Shown: piece by piece, positions 54,810 to 61,181 of the stretch
Position numbering within the stretch: position 1 is the first letter of the stretch
How the letters are laid out: every line of letters begins with the position of its first letter
NCBI RefSeq assembly: GCF_007754155.1
Contig: NZ_CP037423.1
Coordinates: 4,154,001-4,218,000 of the forward strand
From: Stieleria neptunia
GTDB taxonomy: Bacteria > Planctomycetota > Planctomycetia > Pirellulales > Pirellulaceae
Length of the DNA stretch: 64,000 bases
Reading direction: 5' to 3'
Position numbers and translations under genes: made by a program
Notes under the pieces: model-generated
Database searches by the model: none
Told to the model about the DNA's origin: nothing
Seen by the model: only the letters and a program-made list of their open reading frames with translations

Positions 54810-55080
54810 AACGAGTTGATTGGGGGGAGATGGCAGAAAAATGATGGGCAGAAAAATGGGGTGGGGAAAAGGAAGACAGGAAAATGGGTGACAAGAAAAT
54901 GGTGTGGAGCAAAGTAGGTGATGCTGTGCATCACATCTTCTCTAATCTTCCTACCCCATAATCTTCCTACCATTTTCTGACCACCCAATGTTTTGACCAA
55001 CATCCATCTGTCCCCACCCCATCATTCTGCCCCGAATCATTCTGCCTTCCCCTCTTCATCGTTTTGCCCCCATCGTCTTG
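54788..55080. repeat. REP units and purine/pyrimidine-rich arrays
   Basis: A GTAGGTCATGCTGTGCATCA unit at about 54790 is followed by GGCAGAAAAATGATGGGCAG and GACAGGAAAATGGGTGACAA. A GTAGGTGATGCTGTGCATCA unit lies at about 54921, then CATCATTCTGCC, CATCGTTTTGCC and CATCGTCTTGCC units. The TTG of the last (55078) is a possible start of the next gene. Confidence 0.85.
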
Positions 55081-56499
55081 CCCCACTCTACCTTGAACCA
55101 CCCACCCCATCCCCCCATCCGCGTCGCATTCGTTATGCACAAGATGCAAGTGGCGGGCGCGGAAGTTCTGGTTAAACAGATCATCGAGCGGTTGGGCGAC
55201 CAGATCGAGGCAACGATTTTCTGTCTGGACGACGTCGGCGAACTCGGGTACCAGCTACGCGATCAAGGCGTTCCCGTCATCGTGCTGGATCGGAAGCCCG
55301 GCTTCGACGCGAAGGTCCCCCAGCGGATGGCCGGCGAAATCCGTGATCGCGGCATCCAAATCCTGCACGCCCATCAATACACTCCGTTTTTCTACTCCGC
55401 GCTCGCACGGCTGCGTCACCGTGCCAAGGCGAAAATCCTGTTCACCGAACACGGGCGTCACTACCCCGACGTGATCTCCTGGAAACGTCACATCGCCAAC
55501 CGCTGGTTGCTGAACCGCTACGCCGACATCACCACGGCCTGCTGCGACTTCAGTACCAAGGCACTCCGCGAGATCGAAGGATTCCCGGACGCCTTCACGT
55601 TGGCCAACGGAGTCGACCTCGCCGAACTGCCACCGCGAGGCAACGAATCGGAACGCAACGCACTCCGCCAAACACTCGGGCTCGATCCCGACCGTCCCTA
55701 CGCCGCCTGCATCGCACGGTTCCACATCGTCAAAGACCACGCGACGTTGATTCGAGCCTGGGCGCGGGTCCACCAAAAACTCCCCGAAGCCCAACTACTC
55801 CTCGTCGGCGACGGAGAAGAACGCCAAAACATCGAAACCCTAATCGACGACCTCCAACGCGCTGGTGTCCAGGCTTTAGCCGCCACCCCCGACCGCAACG
55901 CGACCACTCCACCCCAGCGGGAAGCGTCAGCGAGCGGCGCGTCACCCCAATCCCCCAAAAGTCACCCTCCCTTGCAGGGAGGGTCGAGCGCAGCGAGGGG
56001 AGGGTTAGGCGTGCAAGTCTCGAGTCCTGAGTCGCGAGTCGTGAGCCAGGAATCCGGCAACGCTTTGCTCAACGGTGACAACTCAACTCAAGACTCACCA
56101 CTCACGACTCACCTCTCTGAAAGCATCCGCTTCCTCGGCATCCGCGACGACGTCGGCGACATCCTCCGCGCGGTCGACGTGTTCACCCTGACCAGCGTCA
56201 GCGAAGCGGCCTCACTGACCCTGCTCGAAGCGATGGCCAGCGAGTGCCCCAGCGTGGTCACCGATGTCGGCGGCAATTCCGAACACCTGCGACAAGGCAT
56301 CGACGGCTACCTGGTCCCCCGAGCCGACGACACCGCCCTCGCCGGCCGACTGCTCGAACTCCTCAACGATCCGTCGTTGGCCCACCAATTCGGCCAATCC
56401 GCCCGCCAGCAAGTCCAACAACACTTCAACCTCTCGGGCGCCGTCGACAAGTACCACGAGCTGTACCAACAACTGGCATGTGTAGCTGTTAGCTGTTAG
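55078..56499 (+). CDS. Glycosyltransferase family 4 protein with in-frame repeat insert
   Basis: This 473-aa GT-B enzyme belongs to family 4. The N-terminal domain has IRVAFVMHKMQVAGAEVLVK, ILHAHQYTPFFYSALARLRH and LFTEHGRHYPDVISWKRHIA, and ends near TLANGVDLAELPPRGN. The C-terminal domain has YAACIARFHIVKDHATLIRA, AQLLLVGDGEERQNIETLID, IRFLGIRDDVGDILRAVDVF and TSVSEAASLTLLEAMASECP, with the donor-binding E-x7-E region. Between LQRAGVQALAAT and IRFLG, about 70 residues (277-346) are repeat-derived, including PPQREASASGAS and SHPPLQGGSSAARGG. Family members have only a short loop here. No ATG is in place: TTG 55078 lies in a CATCGTCTTGCC repeat unit, and TTG 55093 is an alternative. The last residues arise from a TAGCTGTTAGC repeat. 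Confidence 0.88.
   Translation: MPHSTLNHPPHPPIRVAFVMHKMQVAGAEVLVKQIIERLGDQIEATIFCLDDVGELGYQLRDQGVPVIVLDRKPGFDAKVPQRMAGEIRDRGIQILHAHQYTPFFYSALARLRHRAKAKILFTEHGRHYPDVISWKRHIANRWLLNRYADITTACCDFSTKALREIEGFPDAFTLANGVDLAELPPRGNESERNALRQTLGLDPDRPYAACIARFHIVKDHATLIRAWARVHQKLPEAQLLLVGDGEERQNIETLIDDLQRAGVQALAATPDRNATTPPQREASASGASPQSPKSHPPLQGGSSAARGGLGVQVSSPESRVVSQESGNALLNGDNSTQDSPLTTHLSESIRFLGIRDDVGDILRAVDVFTLTSVSEAASLTLLEAMASECPSVVTDVGGNSEHLRQGIDGYLVPRADDTALAGRLLELLNDPSLAHQFGQSARQQVQQHFNLSGAVDKYHELYQQLACVAVSC
55908..56115 (+). repeat. In-frame composite repeat inside a second glycosyltransferase gene
   Basis: CCCCAGCGGGAAGCGTCAGC and AGTCACCCTCCCTTGCAGGG, GAGGGTCGAGCGCAGCGAGG occur in the same order and reading frame as at 54,117. 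A further degenerate GAGTC-rich segment follows to about 56115 (GAGTCGCGAGTCGTGAG and CACTCACGACTCAC, inverted relatives). Confidence 0.9.
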
Positions 56500-56711
56500 C
56501 AACGAACGGCAAATAAGTGGGATAGGCTTCCAGCCTGTCGATGCTGAGATGACAGGCTGGAAGCCTATCCCACTTTGAGAGATCCGGCACTTATATTCGG
56601 CTCGTTGCTGAGCTGTTAGCACCCCATCATTCTGCCCCGTATCATTCTGCCATCCTGCCTTTTTCCACCCTGCCTTCATCGTCTTGCCCCCATCGTTTTG
56701 CCAACTCCCCG
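56491..56711. repeat. MITE-like palindrome, copy 4, with flanking AGCTGTTAGC, then a pyrimidine-rich array
   Basis: The palindrome spans 56499-56608 with terminal GCAACGA/TCGTTGC, outer AAATAAGTG/CACTTAT and inner GTGGGATAGGCTTCCAGCC arms. AGCTGTTAGC stands directly at both sides (56491-56500 and 56611-56620). CATCATTCTGCC, TATCATTCTGCC, CATCGTCTTGCC and CATCGTTTTGCC follow up to the next gene. Confidence 0.88.
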
Positions 56712-57380
56712 GTGACCACCCTCCTGAAAACAACCGTCCAAACCATCGCCATCGCGATCATCTCACCGCTGCTGCTCACCCACCTGCTCCTCTCCGTCAC
56801 CTCCTCCGCCGACAGCTCCCTCGAAACCCATTCCCAATTCCTCTCCCTGATCCCCGGCAAACTCGGCAGCTACCTCCGTGTGGCCTTTTACCGTTTTGCG
56901 CTCGACCACTGTGATCCCACCGCGACCATCTGTTTCGGCGTGTTGTTCTCGAAAACCGGTGCCCGGCTCCACCAAAACGTCTACATCGGCCCGCGTTGCA
57001 TGATCGGTCTGGCCACACTCGACGACGACGTCCTACTCGGCCCGGCCGTGCAAATCCCCAGCGGTCCACAATCCCACGGCATCAGCCGGCTCGACGTCCC
57101 CATCCGCGATCAATCCGGAACGCTCCAGCGAATCAGCATCGGCCGCGACAGTTGGATCGGCGGCGGATCGTTCGTGTTGGCCGACGTCGCCGAGCAGTGC
57201 GTCGTCGGAGCCGGCAGCATCGTGACCAAACCGACCCAGCCACAGACCATTTCTGTCGGAAACCCCGCGCGACCGGTAGGCAAGCGGGGAGAACCGAGTA
57301 CTGTCTCGGCTAGTGACACCGCGGGGGCAACTGCCACCCAAGTGGACGAAGTCCGCGCGGATGGAACGCTGGTCAGTTGA
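56712..57380 (+). CDS. Hexapeptide-repeat (left-handed beta-helix) acyltransferase
   Basis: This 222-aa acetyltransferase-like protein probably O-acetylates a sugar of the exported polymer. An N-terminal hydrophobic segment (TIAIAIISPLLLTHLLLSV, about residues 11-29) may bind the membrane. The beta-helix coils are seen in ATICFGVLFSKTGARLHQNV, YIGPRCMIGLATLDDDVLLG, RISIGRDSWIGGGSFVLADV and AEQCVVGAGSIVTKPTQPQT. The SHG of QSHGISRLDVP is in the position of the catalytic His loop. The closing VGNPARPVGKR is typical. The GTG start 56712 follows a CATCGTTTTGCC unit. The last 15 residues (TQVDEVRADGTLVS) are coded by CACCCAAGTGGACGAAGTCC, a repeat also found at 51,633, so the C-terminus has probably been extended by it. 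Confidence 0.88.
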   Translation: MTTLLKTTVQTIAIAIISPLLLTHLLLSVTSSADSSLETHSQFLSLIPGKLGSYLRVAFYRFALDHCDPTATICFGVLFSKTGARLHQNVYIGPRCMIGLATLDDDVLLGPAVQIPSGPQSHGISRLDVPIRDQSGTLQRISIGRDSWIGGGSFVLADVAEQCVVGAGSIVTKPTQPQTISVGNPARPVGKRGEPSTVSASDTAGATATQVDEVRADGTLVS

Positions 57381-57387
57381 GACGGGA

Positions 57388-57575
57388 GATGGCAGGAAAA
57401 TGATGGGAAGAAAAATGACCTGCAAAGCGATTGAAGACAACAGACAAGAAAATGGATGACAAGAAAATGTCCCGACTGAATACGTGTTCGCTATTTTCCT
57501 GTCACCCATTTTCCTGTCTCTAATTCCCCACCCATCTTTCTGCCCACCATTTTTCTGCCACCCCACCCCGGCACC
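57388..57575. repeat. Purine-rich then pyrimidine-rich arrays
   Basis: GGCAGGAAAATGATGGGAAG and GACAAGAAAATGGATGACAA precede CATTTTCCTGTC, CCATCTTTCTGCC and CCATTTTTCTGCC, the same two-sided arrangement as at 51.7-52.1 and 54.8-55.1 kb. Confidence 0.85.
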
Positions 57576-57605
57576 AGCCCCTAAAATCCACTGCCCCACA
57601 TCGCA

Positions 57606-58511
57606 ATGCACATCGCTCTTATCGGTGCTTCCGGATACGTCGGGAGCGAATTCACACAGCAAATCAACGACCGTGGTCATCAAATGACCGCCATCGGCCG
57701 CTCCAATTGCGATGTCTACTCTGTTAGCTCATTGCTCTCGGTCTTGGAAGACGCGTCGCCGGACATCCTGATCAATTGCGCCGGATACACCGGAAAGCCC
57801 AATGTCGACGCGTGCGAGTTGGACAAAGCCAACTGCATCGCTGGGAATACTGTGTTGCCGGGCGTGATTCAAGAGGCCTGCGAGACAATCGGGATACCTT
57901 GGGGGCATGTTTCGTCGGGCTGCATCTTCACTGGACGACGAGCGGATGGGAATGGATTCACCGAGTTGGACGAACCCAACTTCTCCTTCCGCCAAAACAA
58001 CTGCAGTTGGTACTCCGGAACCAAAGCACTCGGCGAAGAGGTTCTAGCAGGCGCATCAAAGTGTTACATCTGGCGGCTTCGCATTCCGTTTTCAAACATC
58101 GATTCACCCCGCAATTACCTCTCCAAAGTCCAACGCTACGAGAATTTGCTCGAAGCCGAAAACAGCCTTTCCAATCTGCCCGAATACGTCGCCGCGGCGT
58201 TGGACTGCTTCGAAAAAAATGTGCCGTTCGGCACGTACAACCTGACCAACCCCGGCAGCGTGGCGACCTCCGAAGTCGTCGAGATGATCAAGGAAGCCGG
58301 TGTAAGCGACAAAGAATTCCGCTTCTTCGATTCCGAAGACGAATTCATGGCCAAGGCCGCCAAGACCCCGCGATCCAACTGCGTGATGGACAGCAGCAAA
58401 GCACTCGTCGCGGGCCTCAAGCTCACCCCTATTCACGACTGCATCCGAGCGACGCTCGCACAGTGGCAACCTGAAGCAGTGGCGAGCGACGAGCAGCGCG
58501 TGGCGACCTAG
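57606..58511 (+). CDS. RmlD-like NAD(P)-dependent sugar nucleotide reductase/epimerase
   Basis: This 301-aa short-chain dehydrogenase is of the RmlD/extended type. The Rossmann loop MHIALIGASGYVGSEFTQQI has GxSGxxG-like spacing. ILINCAGYTGKPNVDACELD and WGHVSSGCIFTGRRADG precede the catalytic YSGTKALGEEVL (Tyr-x3-Lys). The CAGYTGKPNVDACE segment is characteristic of RmlD-like proteins. By context it should act on a dTDP- or other nucleotide sugar for the polymer. Whether it makes dTDP-rhamnose is uncertain, since rmlC is not seen. The stop is followed after two bases by a GTAG-headed inverted REP pair. Confidence 0.88.
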   Translation: MHIALIGASGYVGSEFTQQINDRGHQMTAIGRSNCDVYSVSSLLSVLEDASPDILINCAGYTGKPNVDACELDKANCIAGNTVLPGVIQEACETIGIPWGHVSSGCIFTGRRADGNGFTELDEPNFSFRQNNCSWYSGTKALGEEVLAGASKCYIWRLRIPFSNIDSPRNYLSKVQRYENLLEAENSLSNLPEYVAAALDCFEKNVPFGTYNLTNPGSVATSEVVEMIKEAGVSDKEFRFFDSEDEFMAKAAKTPRSNCVMDSSKALVAGLKLTPIHDCIRATLAQWQPEAVASDEQRVAT

Positions 58512-58513
58512 TC

Positions 58514-58571
58514 GTAGGGCATGCTGTGCATGCCGGAGGTGCTCGTTCGTAGCATGCACAGCATGCCTTAC
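58514..58571. repeat. Inverted pair of GTAG-headed REP-like units
   Basis: GTAGGGCATGCTGTGCATGC at the left and GCATGCACAGCATGCCTTAC at the right form a BIME-like pair two bases after the RmlD-like stop. The right head is CTTAC rather than CCTAC. Confidence 0.85.
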
Positions 58572-58610
58572 TCACTTGCCTCTAGCACCTAGCCTCTAGC
58601 AACACTTATC

Positions 58611-59660
58611 ATGCAAACCCTTCTCGTCACCGGCGGTGCCGGCTTCATCGGCGGCCAATTCGTACGCGATGCCGTGGATAACAAGCTGGCACGGATTGTC
58701 AACCTTGATGCGTTGACCTACGCGGGCAATCGTGATTCCATTCCGTCGGAGAATGAGCATCATGTTTTCGTCCAGGGAAGTATTAATGACGGTGAGCTGC
58801 TCGATCGGCTGTTCGCAGATTACTCACCCGATGCGGTTGTACACTTCGCTGCCGAATCGCATGTGGACCGCTCGATCGATGGTCCTGGGGCATTCATTGA
58901 AACCAATATCAACGGTACCTACCAACTTCTGACTACCACGCGAAAACACTGGCAGGGACTCAGCGGCGACACCAAGGACGGATTCCGCTTCCTGCATGTG
59001 TCCACCGATGAAGTTTATGGTTCACTGGGCGCCGAAGGCTACTTTACCGAGACAACGCCCTATGCTCCTAGCTCGCCCTACTCCGCTTCCAAAGCGTCTT
59101 CAGATCACCTGGTCCGTGCCTGGCACCACACCTTCGGCGTGCCGACCCTGATCACCAATTGCAGCAACAACTATGGCCCCTACCAGTTTCCCGAAAAGCT
59201 GATCCCGCTGGTCACGCTCAACGCGATCGGCGGCAGGCCGCTGCCGGTATATGGAGATGGCAAGAATGTTCGCGACTGGTTGTACGTCGGCGACCATTGC
59301 TCGGCGATCCGCACCGTGCTGGCCCAGGGCCGGCCGGGTGAAACCTACAACGTCGGCGGTAACTGCGAACGTCAGAACATCGAGATTGTACGAACGATCT
59401 GCCGGACGGTGAACGAACTTTGCCCGAACCTTGCACACGAATGTGAATCGCTGATCACCTACGTCACCGACCGCCCCGGTCACGACCGCCGCTACGCGAT
59501 CGACGCGTCAAAAATCCGCGACGAACTCGGCTGGGACCCGGCCCACTCGTTTGAGTCCGCGATCGTGGAGACGATTCAGTGGTATTTGGACAACAGCACG
59601 TGGGTTGAACGTGTTTTGAGTGGGGAGTATCGGATGGAGAGATTGGGAGTGGGGGAGTAG
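58611..59660 (+). CDS. rmlB: dTDP-glucose 4,6-dehydratase
   Basis: RmlB (RfbB) converts dTDP-glucose to dTDP-4-keto-6-deoxyglucose, the branch point for many deoxy sugars. The 349-aa length is typical. The NAD-binding start is LVTGGAGFIGGQFVRDAVDN. AESHVDRSIDGPGAFIETNI, FLHVSTDEVYGSLGAEGYFT and the catalytic YSASKASSDHLVRAWHHTFG (Tyr-x3-Lys) follow. TNCSNNYGPYQFPEKLIPLV and RDWLYVGDHCSAIRTVL are also diagnostic. The final codons (GVGE-stop) come from a G-rich repeat (GGAGTGGGGGAGTAG), so the end may have been altered. RmlA is encoded 466 bases downstream, with a four-helix-bundle gene between them. Confidence 0.97.
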   Translation: MQTLLVTGGAGFIGGQFVRDAVDNKLARIVNLDALTYAGNRDSIPSENEHHVFVQGSINDGELLDRLFADYSPDAVVHFAAESHVDRSIDGPGAFIETNINGTYQLLTTTRKHWQGLSGDTKDGFRFLHVSTDEVYGSLGAEGYFTETTPYAPSSPYSASKASSDHLVRAWHHTFGVPTLITNCSNNYGPYQFPEKLIPLVTLNAIGGRPLPVYGDGKNVRDWLYVGDHCSAIRTVLAQGRPGETYNVGGNCERQNIEIVRTICRTVNELCPNLAHECESLITYVTDRPGHDRRYAIDASKIRDELGWDPAHSFESAIVETIQWYLDNSTWVERVLSGEYRMERLGVGE

Positions 59661-59722
59661 GGCAGTGGGGCAGTAGGTAGGGCAGGCAGTGGGCCAGGAC
59701 AGGGAATAGGGGAGTAGGTTTG
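59650..59722. repeat. G-rich GGGCAGTGGGGCAGTAGG repeats
   Basis: Repeated GGGCAGT and GGGGAGTAGG units run from the rmlB stop codon to the start of the next gene. Inverted relatives (CTACTGCCCCACTGCCC) flank the other end of that gene at 60,083-60,165. Confidence 0.8.
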
Positions 59723-60082
59723 GGGAAACCGCATCGGCGACTTAGTGTTTGGCAGGAATCGATGGCTTTGGTGGAATCAATCTATCAGTGCACGAACACG
59801 TTTCCTTCGGAAGAGAAGTTTGGACTTCTCTCTCAAATGCGTCGTTGTGCAGTTTCAATCCCGTCCAACATCGCCGAGGGGGCAGCTAAATCCTCAGCCG
59901 CTGACTACTCCCGATTCCTCACGATCGCCATCGGATCCCTTTCCGAACTCGACACACAACTCGAACTGTCCAAACGACTCCAATTCCTGAATGACGCTGC
60001 ATTCGAATCACTCGACTCCCAACTCGGTTCAATCAGTCGGATGTTGATCGGACTTCGACGCTCCATACGCTCAAAGGCATAG
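59720..60082 (+). CDS. Four-helix-bundle protein (S23/intervening-sequence type)
   Basis: This 120-aa protein of the four-helix-bundle family (TIGR02436) is related to proteins encoded in 23S rRNA intervening sequences. Its function is unknown, and it is often found as a mobile cassette. Diagnostic segments are [60 protein letters not shown] and [19 protein letters not shown]. The start is TTG 59720. No ATG fits before the conserved VWQESM. The gene is flanked on both sides by inverted GGGCAGTGGGG-type repeats, which supports the idea of a cassette inserted between rmlB and rmlA. Confidence 0.9.
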   Translation: MGKPHRRLSVWQESMALVESIYQCTNTFPSEEKFGLLSQMRRCAVSIPSNIAEGAAKSSAADYSRFLTIAIGSLSELDTQLELSKRLQFLNDAAFESLDSQLGSISRMLIGLRRSIRSKA

Positions 60083-60165
60083 ACCAGCTTCCCCACTGCC
60101 CTTCTCCCTCATTGCCCTCCTCCTAATGTCCCCTACTGCCCCACTGCCCAACTCCCCCTCTACCC
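60083..60165. repeat. C-rich CTACTGCCCCACTGCCC repeats overlapping the rmlA start
   Basis: CACTGCCC, CATTGCCC, CTACTGCCCCACTGCCCAAC occur in this stretch. The start codon ATG 60126 and about the first 13 codons of rmlA lie within it. Confidence 0.8.
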
Positions 60166-61055
60166 GCAAAGGAATCATCCTCGCCGGCGGAAGCGGTTCT
60201 CGCCTACACCCAATCACCAAAGGCATATCCAAGCAACTATTGCCGATCTATGACAAGCCGATGGTTTACTATCCGCTGTCAACTTTAATGCTTGCCGGTA
60301 TTCGGGAGATTCTCTTGATCTCGACACCACATGATTTACCTGGGTTCCAACGGTTGCTTGGAGACGGTTCCGAATGGGGCATTGAGCTTTCATATGCGGA
60401 GCAGCCGAGTCCCGATGGACTCGCCCAAGCGTTCATCATCGGCGCGGACTTCATCGGCGACTGCCCGTCGGCTTTGGTTTTGGGCGACAATATTTTCTAC
60501 GGACAGGGGTTTAGCACGCAGCTTCAGCAAGTTTCATCACGTATCGACGGCGCGACGATTTTTGGATATCAAGTTACGGATCCTCAGCGATACGGGATTG
60601 TTGAATTCAATTCAGAAGGTCGGGCAATTTCGCTTGAAGAAAAACCAAAGGCCCCCAAATCACACTTCGCTATCCCAGGATTGTACTTTTACGATCGGGA
60701 CGTCATTGAAATTGCCGCAAATCTCAGGCCGTCACAAAGAGGAGAATTGGAAATCACCGACGTCAATCGCGTTTACTTGGAACGTGAAAAGTTATCGGTC
60801 GAAAAACTGAGTCGCGGCTTTGCTTGGCTCGACACGGGTACCCGTGATTCGCTATTGGATTCATGCAATTTTATTGCTGCAATAGAGAAGCGACAGGGGC
60901 TAAAAATCGGATGCTTAGAAGAGGTGTCATTGCGCATGGGATACATCTCTCCAGCAAGTTTGAGAATTCAGGCTCTGGCCATGAACAATGAATACGGACA
61001 GTATTTGCAGGGACTATTCCTCGATTTCGACATTGCTAACACGGGGCATCTATGA
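60126..61055 (+). CDS. rmlA: Glucose-1-phosphate thymidylyltransferase
   Basis: RmlA (RfbA) makes dTDP-glucose from glucose 1-phosphate and dTTP, the first step toward dTDP-deoxy sugars. The 309-aa protein has the nucleotidyltransferase start [20 protein letters not shown] with the signature GGxGx[55 protein letters not shown] and [20 protein letters not shown] follow. It is about 18 residues longer than usual. The first 13 residues ([12 protein letters not shown]) are translated from a C-rich repeat, because no other start codon is available before the conserved KGIILAGG. Codon use in the second half is AT-richer than in rmlB. The stop TGA overlaps an ATG (ATGA) of a 37-codon frame with no clear function. 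Confidence 0.96.
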   Translation: MSPTAPLPNSPSTRKGIILAGGSGSRLHPITKGISKQLLPIYDKPMVYYPLSTLMLAGIREILLISTPHDLPGFQRLLGDGSEWGIELSYAEQPSPDGLAQAFIIGADFIGDCPSALVLGDNIFYGQGFSTQLQQVSSRIDGATIFGYQVTDPQRYGIVEFNSEGRAISLEEKPKAPKSHFAIPGLYFYDRDVIEIAANLRPSQRGELEITDVNRVYLEREKLSVEKLSRGFAWLDTGTRDSLLDSCNFIAAIEKRQGLKIGCLEEVSLRMGYISPASLRIQALAMNNEYGQYLQGLFLDFDIANTGHL

Positions 61056-61181
61056 GATCGTTGCAACGCAGTGGTTTGTGCTATTTCGGGAATGTGGTCC
61101 AGCTGAACAAGAAGTTCTCCGCGATGCTGCGTACGCAACATTTCGATCAAATAAAGTCCGATTAAGACCGTCGATCAGACA

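Noticed and set aside
61052..61165. 37-codon frame overlapping the rmlA stop (ATGA)
   Set aside because: Despite the overlap typical of translational coupling, the product shows no recognisable feature. It was not called as a gene.
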